Assembly (NCBI GenBank): GCA_030323885.1
Contig: CM059186.1
Location: 27,823,005-27,887,004 of the forward strand
Origin: Branchipolynoe longqiensis
Taxonomy: Eukaryota; Annelida; Polychaeta; Phyllodocida; Polynoidae
DNA length: 64,000 nucleotides
Direction of reading: 5' to 3'
Positions within the stretch are counted from its first letter, which is position 1. Each line of letters begins with the position of its first letter. The notes under the pieces were generated by a model, which searched no databases, was not told the origin of the DNA, and worked only from the letters and a program-made list of their open reading frames with translations. The translations under genes and the position numbers were made by a program. Positions 22,311 to 33,525 of this stretch are shown one piece after another.

Positions 22311-22860
22311 TTATACAATACATAATCTGGATGCTAAACATGTTTTCTATATGTGTTCCAAGCGGTTTGTTTCTAGGTGGTGTAGTTTTAGAGATATTTC
22401 ACTTTTTCAGTATGAAGATTACTCACGGCCATTGACAATGCATTGAGTTTGCTGGTATGTGCAGTGCAAAATATCAGTTTTATTCACAATTAATAGAAAT
22501 GTAGAACTCTAACCATATAAATTTAATATAATCTATTTGTTAAATAGGTTTCGTATATGTGTTCCAAGTGGTTTGTTTCTATTTAGTGTAGTTTTAGAGA
22601 TATTTAACTTTTTCTGTATGAAGATTGCTCACGGCCATTGACAATGCATTGAGTTTTACGGTATGTGCAGTGTAAAAAGTCAATTTTATTCAAGATTAAT
22701 AGAAATGCAGAACCCTAACCATATAACTTTAATATAATCTGTTTCTTAAATATGTTTTCTATGTGTTCCAATCAGTTTGTTTCTAGGTGGTGTGGTTTTA
22801 GAGATGTTTCACTTTTTCTCTATGAAGATTGCTCATAGCCATTGAGTTTGCAGGGTGTGT
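22311..22860. repeat. Right part of the 185 bp repeat array, three units
   Basis: Units restart at CTCACGGCCATTGACAATGC (about 22423 and 22628) and share TTCCAAGTGGTTTGTTTC, GTGTAGTTTTAGAGATATTT and TTTTTCTGTATGAAGATTGC. The first unit is partial and is the other half of the one broken at 18160. 22861-23218 beyond is AT-rich with nothing recognised. Confidence 0.9.
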
Positions 22861-23218
22861 CATCCTGCAGCCAAGCAGCGCGTCCACTGATCTAAATACC
22901 TATGCTGATGTCATATGAAGTAGGTCTATTGTGTAGGGAACCAATAATTAGGATTGCATTCACGTGTGAAAACTGCTCAATTCTCCCTAATTCATTACTT
23001 ATTGATCAATTTGATATATAATGAATTGGTAATAATTATTAAGAAGATAATTGGTTGGTATGGTTAGTAGCCTATGTTAGTTTTTTTGGATTTTCTTGTC
23101 ATATATGTATTATCTTATTTTGTTCTACTCTTATTACTAGACTAGCCTACACCTATTTACATATCATACACATTGTGCACAATGACCATTCAACTTGTCA
23201 TTTCCTTGCCTGTGGTCA

Positions 23219-23387
23219 TGACTGGTTTGCTCAGTGTAAGGATAATGTGACTGAGTGGGATATCGGGGCATGGTGCCAGTGGCCTGATTTTCCAGTGGGG
23301 CAGCACTATAAAGTCACCATGAGTGTACACTGTCAAAAGTCGGTAGGCCTACCTGCCCTGATATGACCTTATATGTTGCCAGGACAT
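23219..23387 (+). mobile_element. SINE-A tail half, split by a LINE
   Basis: Body and tail run from GACTGGTTTGCTCAGTGTAA to GTTGCCAGGACAT. The last bases of the family (AACACTCCAACAACCAACC) reappear at 24468-24486 after the LINE. Confidence 0.9.
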
Positions 23388-24458
23388 CATCATCATCATC
23401 ATCATCATGCTGTCGGTCGCGATGCGACAAAGACTGCTTTCATTACTTGACTGCCGCTCTCCATTTAGCTCTCTGCTGTGAGAGTGATGTCCATGAGTCG
23501 GTCTTAATGTCTCTCAGCTTCAGGTTTCTCTTGATGGTATCCTTGAACCGGAGACGAGGGCGCCCTCTCTTTCTGTAACCAGAAGACAGTTGAGAATAGA
23601 GGATCTGCTTTGGTAGCCTGTCTGATGACATCCTCATGAGGTGTCCAGTCCACCGGAGATTCTTTTTGATCAGAAGATCTTCCATAGAGGGCAGCCCCGT
23701 CCGTTCGAGTATTTCCTTATTTGTCACTTTGTCCTTCCAGGTTAGCCTCATGATTGAACGCAGATGTCACATCATGAAGGCATGCAGCTTTTTCACCTGT
23801 CATCTGTACACTGTCCATGCCTCGGCTCCGTATAGTAGGGTGGATAGCACGATTGCATGGTAGATCTTGCCTTTGACCTGCATGGACACATGGTGGTTGT
23901 TCCAGAGTCTCTGGCGTAGTTGGCCGAAACATGTGCTAGCCTTGGCCATCCTCCTCTGTATTTCAGCATCAATGCGTCATCACTTGATATAGTGCTTCCG
24001 AGGTAGGTGAATTCCGGAACAGAGTTCAGCTTGTTTCCGTCAACCATGATATCCTCCTCTCGGGTTCTTGTAGAGTTGGGTTAGTACAGCATCTCCGTCT
24101 TCTTGATGTTAATCTTCAGGCCAAACTTCTTTGACGCATCGGAGAAAGCGTCCACTATTTTCTGGATCTCTTCAGCAGAGTGGGCAACCAGTGCACTGTC
24201 ATCTGTGAATAGCAGCTCTCTCACCAGTATCCGAGTAGTCTTGGTCTTCGCTCTGAAGTGTGCGACATTGAATAGGTCAGGGCTCTGTCTGGACTGTATA
24301 TAGGCGCCATCCCCCATGTCTCGGAAAGCCTCGTCAAGCATTGCTGATAGGAAGATGGAGAAGAGCATGGGGGGCCAGTACACAACCTTGCTCGACACCC
24401 TTTGGTAACCCCGAACGATTCTGAGACTTCCCCTCCAACACTAACATTCGCCATCATT
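23388..24458 (-). pseudogene. 5'-truncated RTE-like LINE, RT C-terminal half
   Basis: Minus-strand fragments in order: a VTKGC-like RT segment followed by MLFSIFLSAMLDEAFRDMG (24380-24310), the catalytic region LLFTDDSALVAHSAEE (TDD in place of the usual ADD, near 24200), NSVPEFTYLGSTISSD (near 24010) and the C-terminal region NLRWTGHLMRM and RKRGRPRLRFKDTIKRNL (23660-23540). Several frameshifts separate them. The 3' end is a short tandem ATG repeat (plus-strand CATCATCAT, 23388-23407), as in RTE-type elements. Flanking CCAGGACAT (23379-23387) and CCAAGACAT (24459-24467) are a 9 bp target-site duplication with one change. The fragment starts inside RT, so endonuclease is absent. The clade is from memory of similar molluscan LINEs. 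Confidence 0.85.
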
Positions 24459-24690
24459 CCAAGACATAAACACTCCAACAACCAACCATTAAGCCGTTTA
24501 GTAATGTTGAATGGAACGCAAAGAAATATGGGGATTGACTAGAAAAACATAAGATATATACAGTCCACCTAAAAGAATATGTGTATAGCATGTGGTAAGC
24601 CTATGCCTACGACGTTTGCCTGTTTTATAATACACCTCAGACATCGATCATGAAAACTTCTCCAACATCACCAATCAATCCAATTCAATT
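24459..24690. other. SINE-A tail end and short spacer
   Basis: 24468-24486 finishes the SINE begun at 23219. The rest is AT-rich spacer between two LINE remnants. Confidence 0.6.
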
Positions 24691-25705
24691 CTTTATTTCA
24701 GACTCTGGATTATGATAATTACATAATTTGGTCCATATTAGGTAGATATAAAAATTAATGTGGATAGGATATAAGTAATAGTATGAATACTACCATACTC
24801 ACCAATATCAAAATGTTGGTCTACATACAGTAGTTTGTACCAATGCCTCCATATGGCAGCGTAAATCTGAGATCACTCTCTTCTATTTTTACAAGTCCCT
24901 GTATTATAACATTTTCTAACTTGTTAAGTCTAGTAATAAATTTGAATATTAGATTCCTGATAACAGCCTGGAAGGCTGGCACATCAATATTCGCAAACAA
25001 CTGACTAGCACTGTCATACCTAAGTAGACAGAGTAATAACGTCATAATGGCATTAAATGCTACATTCAGTTTTCTAATGCTATACATTCTATAGTTCCAC
25101 CAAAGCTGTGCAGTATACAAGGGAGTACAGAAAGTTCTAAATAAATTTACCTTGACATCAGCTGTACACATATGAAATTTCCCTGAGCATATAGCTTGTG
25201 ACACTGTATATTAATATCCCTGTCATCTCTAAAGTCATCAGTCATAAAGTGTCCTAAATACTTGACTTCAGTAGAGATTGACAGGGGAGCACCATTTAAC
25301 ATAAAATCAGGAAATACAGTATCCTTGTCATATTTTGATCGAATGATCATTACCATACTTTTAATAGCGTTGTATTTTATATCAGCTTCTATGCCATATT
25401 CAGAGCATATATTAAGTAGCATTTGCAGTCCACTACTATATGGTGAGAATATTAACAAGTCATCGGGATACATACGATGATTTAGAAGTAATAATCCATT
25501 AATACATCCAGTTTTACACTGATTTAACCTTTTCGACAAGTCATCCATATAAACATTAAATAAATAGGGGGACAATATCCCTCCTTGATGTACACCATTA
25601 CTGGCGGAAACCATTGTAGAAGCAGCAATAAGTAGAAGACAGCTTCTTTTTATTAACAAGTTTATTGGACTGTAAATGTTACGAAAGTTGCGGTTATACA
25701 ACCCG
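24690..25705 (-). pseudogene. Second LINE remnant, RT domain
   Basis: Minus strand from about 25705. NGVHQGGILSPYLFNVYMDD matches RT motif B-type sequence. The catalytic box reads HRMYPDDLLIFSPYSSG, with proline where YADD has alanine (about 25480). VKYLGHFMTDDFRDDRDI and YAQGN follow. A frameshift near 25170 moves to a second frame carrying VKVNLFRTFCTPLYTAQLW and a C-terminal helical region ending at 24821. The downstream AT-rich stretch to about 24690 is probably 3' UTR. Endonuclease and N-terminal RT are missing. It is clearly a non-LTR reverse transcriptase, different from its neighbour; I do not assign a clade. The A-to-P change and frameshift mean it is dead. Confidence 0.85.
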
Positions 25706-26677
25706 ACACATGTTTGATATGTTGGTGGGCATTACTCACTGTAGGTTTAATACTCACCGTGAACGATGGTGGCGCTGTGAGATTACCCGCCCGTGTGCCG
25801 CCCTCTCTGTGTGAGGGGAGAAACCAGCCTGTGGCTTCCACTGAGTAAGTAAATGGATCTAGAACGAACTACATACGATTGCAATGAACAGTTGCTAAGA
25901 ATAGTTATATTTCCCTTAATTGGAAGTTTCGTACACAGGATAATATACACGCACCTTAATACTATACGTGTCTGCTAACTACAAAACATACGAGGAGAAC
26001 ACATTTGCGCGACACACGGACTGTTGTTGCTAGACAGCGGTCAAGATGGCGGTCAGTTTACAAACATGTTCTATTTTCCTTGTTTTTATGAATGAATATT
26101 GGCTTTATCAAGTTTATGTAAAATTCTAAGTCTGTTATATTGTTGCGATATATTTCAAGGGATAATATCCATTGATGTGTGGATTTACGGACATATTTTA
26201 GCTATGTAAATATGTTATCGCCCACAAAACATTGGTTTTTCAGTTCGTCGGACAACGACTTGCAGTTACTAGTTTCAAACTTGAAACTAAAACTGTAAAA
26301 GTAAGACTAGTATATTTATGTCAAACTGTGCTATGCAGTACTTTAATTTGAATACCCTAGACTAATATTACTAATATGGATAGGCAATGCTTAGGACCGA
26401 GCCCCCACATTTGACACATGTGTTTCCACTGGTTAGGCACGTGTCGTTGACGTTGTAGTAGGTACCCTACAAACTTTTTCAGATTAGTCCCAAACATTCA
26501 AATTATAATTTCATTGGAAGCTCCAATGAATCAAAAGCAATATCCCTTTTGAACTTTTAAGATATTCCAAAAATTGTGTGAAATATGTGCATTTGAAGGT
26601 TGTTTATTTTCAGATCTTTTGTGTTAGAAGTGCCTTATTAAGGACTGTTAAATAGACTAATTATAACAACATTTCTT
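25706..26677. other. No gene recognised
   Basis: AT-rich, no domain-bearing ORF. CAAGATGGCGGTCA at 26042-26055 resembles a YY1 core but has no gene next to it. TTTCAAACTTGAAACTAAAA (26273) is a small self-complementary patch. Confidence 0.45.
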
Positions 26678-27548
26678 TGTAGTTTTCTTTATTAATGGTC
26701 AGATCCTGATCAAACATCACACCAATGTTCTTCTTCATAAGGCAAATCACCCCAGCTTATCAAAACTGATAAACAAAATTAAATCACAGGAAAATGTAGG
26801 CTTCCATGCCAACCATAATACAGTCACTGCTACCTATAATTGAAAACAGAAATTCATGCGTGTGGAACATTTTACATTTATTTACACAGAAGATTACTCA
26901 ATCCTAACTGGGAACAATGCGTCCAGTCTTACAAGTAACAATCTACAATAGATCTCAAGACTTTCATGAACCCTACACCAGATCAGCATAACTGGCACTC
27001 AGCTCTACCCACAATAATTGATAGGACAGAAGAGGCTGGGTGGGCGGGTGAAATTAGCTTTTGTTGGTCCGAGATTCAGAGGAGAACTGGCTTTAAGAGC
27101 TGGTGAGATGCTGAAAGGAGGCTACGTTTCTATGGGGAGGCATCCAGTTAGGGTAGGGAAACTGTGCTTACGCCATGGCTACGAAAACAAGCGGGGGATT
27201 TGAGTGATGTTTATTATCCTGGTGACTCAGCAGGCCGGTTACGGTGACCCTGGAAGTCGCCAACATCAAAGATATCCAGTAGGAGTAAGACAAAAGTAGT
27301 AAGGCTAAGTTACAATACAGAACGTCGAGCTGAATTTCTATTTTCAATTATTCTTGTTATGTTAACAAGGAAAATATGACAACTGCAGTTTCTTTATTAA
27401 TGGTTTGATCCTGATCAAACTTGATACCAAGGTTCTTCTTGCTATGGGAAATGATCTCAGCTTATCAAAACTGATATAAAAAAATTAGATCACAGAAAAA
27501 TGTGGGTTTCCATGGCAACCGTTATACAAAACCGCCTGACACCTATAA
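26678..27548. repeat. Pair of about 165 bp direct repeats
   Basis: 26678-26845 and 27385-27548 share TTTCTTTATTAATGGT, GATCCTGATCAAAC, CAGCTTATCAAAACTGATA and CACCTATAAT with roughly one change in ten. The intervening 540 bp contains a small plus-strand ORF of no known type. Confidence 0.8.
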
Positions 27549-28198
27549 TACTCTGCCAGATTCTAGACTTGGGTTCCAGTTGTAGTCATTGTATGACCAT
27601 CTTTAGGAAGAAAAAATGCTAAAGATTCACGTTCTAATAGCTAACATGGCCATTCCTGGCAGTCTTACCTCTAAATTTTGCATCTAAAGACATGAAAAGC
27701 TTAGTAAAATGCCTTTCAAACATCATACAACAGTGAAAATAGTCTCTATAGTTGCTAAAAATCTTTGTCCCTTCAAAAACGGATGTAGCAATAAAGGTAC
27801 TGCGCATGAGTCTCAGGTGGGGTGCCTTTTCCTGAGTGCCTCTGCCTGAGATGAGGTCGCAAAAAGTTGTACAAGTTTATTGGTCAGGCGATTGTGGCGC
27901 CCCCGGCGTATTCTGGGGTACCTAGTTGTAGGCTACTTAATTTACAAACCCGTTAAAAAAAACCCATGAAATATGGTATATGTTGGTAATAGTCTAATAG
28001 ATTAAAAGAAGCATATGAGTCAGGCTCATGAAAATAGGCCAATTGGGGAAAGTTGTCGGCGTAGAGCATTGGATGTTGGCGTCAAACGGCATAATTATAG
28101 TTTAGCATTGACAGCGGTGTTGGAAAGTCCTTAAATTTATCCTGAATGTAAAGGTAGAGAAAATACAACAACCTTATTTGTTTCTAGGATAATTTAAT
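27549..28198. other. No gene recognised, runs into gap
   Basis: AT-rich sequence with no repeat family or ORF that I can support, ending at the first N run. Confidence 0.5.
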
Positions 28199-28697
28199 NN
28201 NNNNNNNNNNNNNNNNNNNNNNNNNNNNNNNNNNNNNNNNNNNNNNNNNNNNNNNNNNNNNNNNNNNNNNNNNNNNNNNNNNNNNNNNNNNNNNNNNNNN
28301 NNNNNNNNNNNNNNNNNNNNNNNNNNNNNNNNNNNNNNNNNNNNNNNNNNNNNNNNNNNNNNNNNNNNNNNNNNNNNNNNNNNNNNNNNNNNNNNNNNNN
28401 NNNNNNNNNNNNNNNNNNNNNNNNNNNNNNNNNNNNNNNNNNNNNNNNNNNNNNNNNNNNNNNNNNNNNNNNNNNNNNNNNNNNNNNNNNNNNNNNNNNN
28501 NNNNNNNNNNNNNNNNNNNNNNNNNNNNNNNNNNNNNNNNNNNNNNNNNNNNNNNNNNNNNNNNNNNNNNNNNNNNNNNNNNNNNNNNNNNNNNNNNNNN
28601 NNNNNNNNNNNNNNNNNNNNNNNNNNNNNNNNNNNNNNNNNNNNNNNNNNNNNNNNNNNNNNNNNNNNNNNNNNNNNNNNNNNNNNNNNNNNNNNNN
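28199..28697. other. Assembly gap
   Basis: About 500 N, probably a placeholder of unknown true size between contigs. Confidence 0.99.
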
Positions 28698-29144
28698 CCC
28701 ACCTCATGTGCTCCACTAAGTCCCATGTCCGGCCTCCCATCGCCTCACATCATCCGCCCTCACTTCCCATTCTGTGTCCCACTAAACCCTCCCCCTCTCC
28801 CCAACTCCATCTCTTCACCTGCCCTCCTTCTCACCTCTCGCCCGCCTCTCCTCTTCCCATATTCTCCTCCTCCCCCCTCCCTCCTCCCCTCTCCCCTAAT
28901 CCATCCCTCCACGTCCCTTGCGATCAGTCATCCGTGTCACCGCCATTCTGTCGAACATTTCGCGAGATTATAGCGGCGGGGCTCCAGGACATATAGGTGT
29001 GTGCGGTGGTCATTTGGGCGGGAATAATCGACCCCCTGCCACGGCGCCCTCCTCGGTCACTCTCTGCGCTCATCAACTCGACGCCCGCCTTGCACCCGGG
29101 CATAAACACTCGTTGCTTTCACACTTCGCACGTGTTCCTTTACG
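28698..29144. other. Pyrimidine-rich low-complexity sequence
   Basis: 28740-28915 is mostly C and T. ORFs here are artefacts of composition. Confidence 0.7.
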
Positions 29145-29955
29145 TCCTGCAGCCCCTCTCACCAACTCACCACCAACCCACCACCCAACCACTCACCATC
29201 AACTCTCCATCAACTCACCACGAACTCACCACCCAACCACTCCCCATCAACTCACCATCAATTCACCATCAACTCACCACCCAACCACTCACCATCAACT
29301 CACCATCAACTCACCACCCAACCACTCACCATCCACTCGCCATCAACTACTCACCATCAACTCACCACCAACTCACCACCCAACCACTCCCCATCAACTC
29401 ACCATCAATTCACCATCAACTCACCACCCAACCACTCACCATCAACTCAGCATCAACTCACCACCCAACCACTCAGCATCAACTCAGCATCAATTCACCA
29501 TCAATTCACCATCAACTCACCATCCAACCACTCAGCATCAACTCATCATCAACTCACCATCAATTCAGCATCAACTCACCACCCAACCGCCCACCATCAA
29601 CTTACCATCAACTCACCATCCACTCGCCATCAACTCACCACCCAAGCACTCACCATCCACTTGCCATCAACTCACCATCAACTCGCCATCAACTCACCAT
29701 CAACTCACCATCCACTCGCCATCAACTCACCACCCAACCACTCACCATCCACTCGCATTCAACTCACCATCAACTCGCCATCAACTCACCATCAACTCAC
29801 CATCAACTCATCATCAACTCACCATCAACTCACCATCAACTAACCCCCCACTCACCATCAACTCACCACCCATTCACCATCAACTCACCACCCAACCACT
29901 CACCATAAACTCACTACCAATTCACCAACCACTCACCATCCACTCCCCACCCGCC
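29145..29955. repeat. CACCATCAACT minisatellite
   Basis: About 800 bp built from 10-12 bp units (CACCATCAACT, CACCACCCAACCACT) arranged in higher-order blocks. Because the units lack stops, all three plus frames stay open over hundreds of codons of H, S, P, T, N and Q. The end of arm B (63983-64000) shows the start of the same repeat, inverted. Confidence 0.95.
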
Positions 29956-30055
29956 ACCTGCAACCCCCAACCCCCAACTCCCACTCACTCACCCAACTCC
30001 CCAACCCCACCCTTCCCCCATTACACCCGGACCCCGTCTCTGTTATAGCCCTGAT

Positions 30056-30325
30056 GTGAGACCCTTGCAGACACAACCTTGGTCTTCCCACCACATCCTC
30101 CCGCCCCCTTACACACCCTCCCTTCTCCCTTCCCCCTCCCTACCCCGTCCCCGTACCCCGTACCCCTCTCCCCGCCCCCTTCTCACTCCCCTGTCCTTTC
30201 CCCCCCCCCCTTCCTTCTCCTTCCCCCCCCCCCCTCCCCTAACCCCCTCCCCTCCCTCTCCCCACCCTCTCCTGCCACCTCCCCTCCCTTCCCATTCCCC
30301 CCTCCCACTCCCCCCTCAGGCGGTC
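30056..30325. repeat. C-rich low-complexity tract
   Basis: Runs of C with short T interruptions; ORFs of proline and serine here are compositional. Confidence 0.85.
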
Positions 30326-30654
30326 AGCGGGGCCCGGGCAGCGGCCTGCAATTTGTTTGCCGGGGCAACAGGCCATTAGGCCGGGGGAACTAAGACGTCA
30401 GGCGCGCCGGGAGCCGATGTCTGTTCGCAGATTCCGCCCCGAGATTGGTTCGATTTTTATTAAGGGGACACCATCCCAGGTGGAATATATTGAAAGAAGG
30501 GGAACGCCTGAGGCGTAGGGCTACCAGTGTACCACCACCCCTCATGAATACATACTGCCAGAGGAAGCTCTCTTTGTTGTGTGGTACTGAGACAAGAGGG
30601 GGTAAATTCTTTTTTGTTCTGCTGAATATATTCTTTTGTCAGCACCGAAGCACT

Positions 30655-30905
30655 GTTATCTTTGGTTGTTGGTTTTCAAATCAGGAGTAATTACATTAAA
30701 GAAATTGGTACACGGAGTTTATTTGGTAGCATATGTGTTATGCCCTGGTTGTTATTCAAATCACAATCGCATACATTAAAACAAATTGCTGCGTGCAGTT
30801 TATTTGTCAGTATATATGTGTTAGGCTCTAGCTGTTATTCAAATCAGGATTATTTACATTAAAAATTGGCACGTACAGTCTATTTGTCAGTATATGTATA
30901 TTAAT
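30655..30905. repeat. Tandem repeat, about 85 bp unit, three copies
   Basis: Units share GTTATTCAAATCA, TACATTAAA, ATTGGCACGTACAG and TTTATTTGTCAGTATATGTG. The array sits at the left edge of the segment missing from arm B. Confidence 0.85.
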
Positions 30906-31054
30906 CATAATGATGTAGTAATAATAGCAGATGATTCACCACAGTTTGATTCTTATTTTGTTTGTTGTATATGTCTGTTTACTTGAAATATAAATCAGTT
31001 GTTTCCACAGATGACTTACTAATTTAGTTTTTTCACTGTTTTTTTTTCCACTTT

Positions 31055-31125
31055 ATGGCCCCCAATAGGCGATGTTTACTTATTTGTGCTGGGTTTGGGG
31101 CATTAACGCAGCAAACAAGCAAACA
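31055..31125 (+). mobile_element. Short retroposed module, CCCCCAATAG type
   Basis: CCCCCAATAGGCGATGTTTA followed by TTTGTGCTGGG and AGCAAACAAGCAAACAA. Related to 45411-45476 and 47606-47660. It may be the 3' end of a longer retroposon. Confidence 0.55.
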
Positions 31126-31335
31126 ATAGCAGATAAATGCACAAGTAGCTGTGTTCAATATAATGGGTTACTGACATGTACATATAATGTACAACTGCAA
31201 TATGATAACACGGGTGTAGCATGATCGCATTAATATTAGATGGATTGATCTGAGGAGTTTCCTGACATTTAGACATGTGCTTTACTCTCTTCCTCTGCAT
31301 ATCTACAGTTGGTTGTTTGTTGGAGATTTATGTGG

Positions 31336-31578
31336 TTGTTCTCTGTGGCAGAGTGGTTAGAGTGTCTGACTCTTTTCCAGGTCAGACTCCTAATCTGAAG
31401 GTCGGTGGTTTGATTCCCCATGCCCCCGCCATCTCTGCCAATTTGTCTTTCCACAGCTGTGTATAACTTACAGCATCATCAAAGGCCGGTTGCTCTCATA
31501 CCATGTCTATGTGGTGTGGGAGGTTAAAAATCCCTTGGGTCGGTACAAGTGTATGCTCGGGCTTTCTATCGACAAACT
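31336..31578 (+). mobile_element. SINE-C
   Basis: tRNA-like head with A box GTGGCAGAGTGGTTAGAGTG and B box GGTTTGATTCC, followed by a body (TGTGTATAACTTACAGC, CTCATACCATGTCTATGTGG, AAAATCCCTTGGGTCGGTA) shared with 47797-48116. The head is serine/leucine-like with a long variable arm. Not a functional tRNA. Confidence 0.8.
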
Positions 31579-31655
31579 GTCTAATGGTGAAAACAAGTTT
31601 ATTCAGACTTATCCATGATAGGCAGTATCTTCAAGAAAATAAAAATGTCCTAGGA

Positions 31656-31906
31656 ACATCTACGTTCATATAAGGACAAGCTCCGACTTATGACAGTGTG
31701 CACTCATGGCGGCTTTATAGTGCTGCCCCACTGGGAGACCAGGCCCACTCAGTCATATTACCTTGACTCTGAGCCAACCAGTCCTTGTCCTATCCTAATA
31801 ATGCAGAGCGCCTGGCTAGGAAGCGACAAGTATAAATTTTTACGTCGTTGGTTTGACTCGACCAGGGTTCGAACCCGTGGGTTCGAATCCCACAATCTAC
31901 CAAAAA
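31656..31906 (-). mobile_element. SINE-A, partial
   Basis: Tail shortened and a piece of the body (ACACCATGACCTGATATCC region) deleted; the head keeps two B-box-like motifs (GGTTCGAACCC, GGTTCGAATCCC) but the A-box end is missing. Confidence 0.85.
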
Positions 31907-31994
31907 GTATCTACTCTTGGAGCGTGCGAATGAAATATTCCACCTCAACACTAGCTACTTCGTGATACTCATTCGGGAGGGGTGTGTGAGTGCG

Positions 31995-32335
31995 TGATTG
32001 GGGTTTAACTTTACGCCCTAGCAACATCCAGGGTCATATATCAGGAACGCTGCTGATTCTCAGTGGGCCGCACTCGTGTCGACTTTATAGTGCTGCCTCA
32101 CTGGAACACAACATTGCCAACAACATCACATGATACCCGACCAAAAGATATAGACCCAATTTAATCACATTATCCAGGCGCTGAACCAACTATTGCCTTA
32201 TTCTAGTAATGTCGTCTGTGCGTCCGGTAAGGTTCGTGACAAGCATCAATTATGTAAGTCTTAGATGTTTGGTTTGACTGGAGATTAAACCGATGGGAAG
32301 TGACCGCTCTACCAACTCAACTATCCTGCCCGGTG
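31995..32335 (-). mobile_element. SINE-A, diverged
   Basis: Family order is recognisable (TTTACGCCCTAGCAACATCC, ACTTTATAGTGCTGCC, AATCACATTATCC) but it differs more than other copies and has a small internal insertion. The B box is eroded. Confidence 0.75.
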
Positions 32336-32424
32336 ACCATTAATAGACACAAATGTATTCTGTATGTGTAGACGAATGAAATTAACAAGAAATCACTGCG
32401 TAATTTTCTTTGATTACAATATCC

Positions 32425-32668
32425 TTTTTTTTTATTACACTCATTAATTAAGCAGGTCAAATTGCTATCATAGAATTAGTTTCCCCCCTCATTCCATAGC
32501 TCCTCGCCCTATCCTATTAATGCCAAGTGCCAAGCTGGGTATCGACGAGTATTACATTTTTTACATCATTGATTTGACTCGACTGGATATGAACCCCAGC
32601 GGGTTTCTAATCCCACAACCTGCCACACGAGAAGTGGGTGCTCAACACATGTGGCCATCCCGTCTAAC
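32425..32668 (-). mobile_element. SINE-B
   Basis: Carries the SINE-B 3' module (TTAATTAAGCAGGTCAAATT, CCTCATTCCATAGCTCC) and a SINE-type head at the right end (minus-strand GATGGCCACATGTGTTGAGC). Confidence 0.75.
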
Positions 32669-32886
32669 TGATAATGATTCATCTTATTAATTGTGACAGT
32701 ACACGCATTAACGACAGTTAGGATAATGAACTATATGATGTTGTTAATGATCTGCTTAATGCAGAAGCCTTCATCTTGTTATAGGACACGCGCTATGTTG
32801 ATGTATGGGTCCCTTCTACTCAGCTGAATGACTCTAGTACCATATTAGGCCATGTGTCTTTCATGCTCTATTTGACATTAACACGC

Positions 32887-33239
32887 GCATTTGTTGGCAT
32901 AGCTGTGTTCTGTTGACTTGAGGCCATGTATCCATAGATTGTTCCCTTGTGGCATGTTCCCTTGTTCCATGTTCGCTTGTGACATTGTGATGCACCACAC
33001 AGACAATGAACCTGTGTTTTGCTTAGTGGCCATTCCAAGAGGTTCGACCCAGGGACCATATAGCCTTGTGCATGGCACATGTGACGTACTGACCAGGAAC
33101 ATAGAGAATAAACATGTTCATTGTCTGCATGGTGCGTCACAAGGTCACAAGCAAACACAGAACAAGGGAACGAACCACAAGGGAAAGTCTATGATTACAC
33201 AGCCTTAAGTCAACAGAACACTGCTGTGCTAACAAATGC
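32887..33239. mobile_element. Foldback MITE
   Basis: The whole 353 bp is one imperfect palindrome. Left GCATTTGTTGGCATAGC, then TGTTCTGTTGACTTGAGGC; right is the complement of GCATTTGTTAGCACAGC, then TGTTCTGTTGACTTAAGGC. Arms remain similar to the centre (about 33060). Small ORFs on both strands are by-products of the symmetry. No target-site duplication is evident. Confidence 0.85.
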
Positions 33240-33329
33240 CTTTGTTAATGCCGAATAGAGCAGAAAAGAAATTATGTCTTTCGCTTATTACACTGCTATA
33301 CCTGGATATATACTGCTTGTTCTCCCTCT

Positions 33330-33500
33330 CTCCATCTTTGTTTCTCCCTCTTTGGCTCTCCCTGTCCCTTTTCATCTACCTTGCCCTCTGTCTCTCTGTC
33401 TCTCTGTCCCTCTCTTCGTCTTTCCCATCTCCCATCTCTCTTACTCTGTCTCCCTCTCTCACCCTCTTTCCCTCGTTGCATCAACCTCCATTTCTCTTCT
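33330..33500. repeat. CT-rich simple sequence
   Basis: TCTC and CCCTCTCT runs, mirrored as GA-rich sequence at 62705-62900 in arm B. ORFs of S, L and P here are compositional. Confidence 0.9.
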
Positions 33501-33525
33501 AAAGTGTCTATCTTCCTCTCTCCGA

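Noticed and set aside
26042..26055. YY1-like CAAGATGGCGG motif as a promoter
   Set aside because: No gene, CpG cluster or transcript start can be tied to it; single motif matches are expected by chance.
28918..30048. Very long plus-strand ORFs of H, Q, L, T, I, N, S and P
   Set aside because: They lie on the CACCATCAACT minisatellite and are open in all plus frames at once, which indicates absence of stop words and not coding.
32868..33208. Matching ORFs on both strands around 33 kb
   Set aside because: They arise from the palindromic foldback MITE, which reads the same in both directions.
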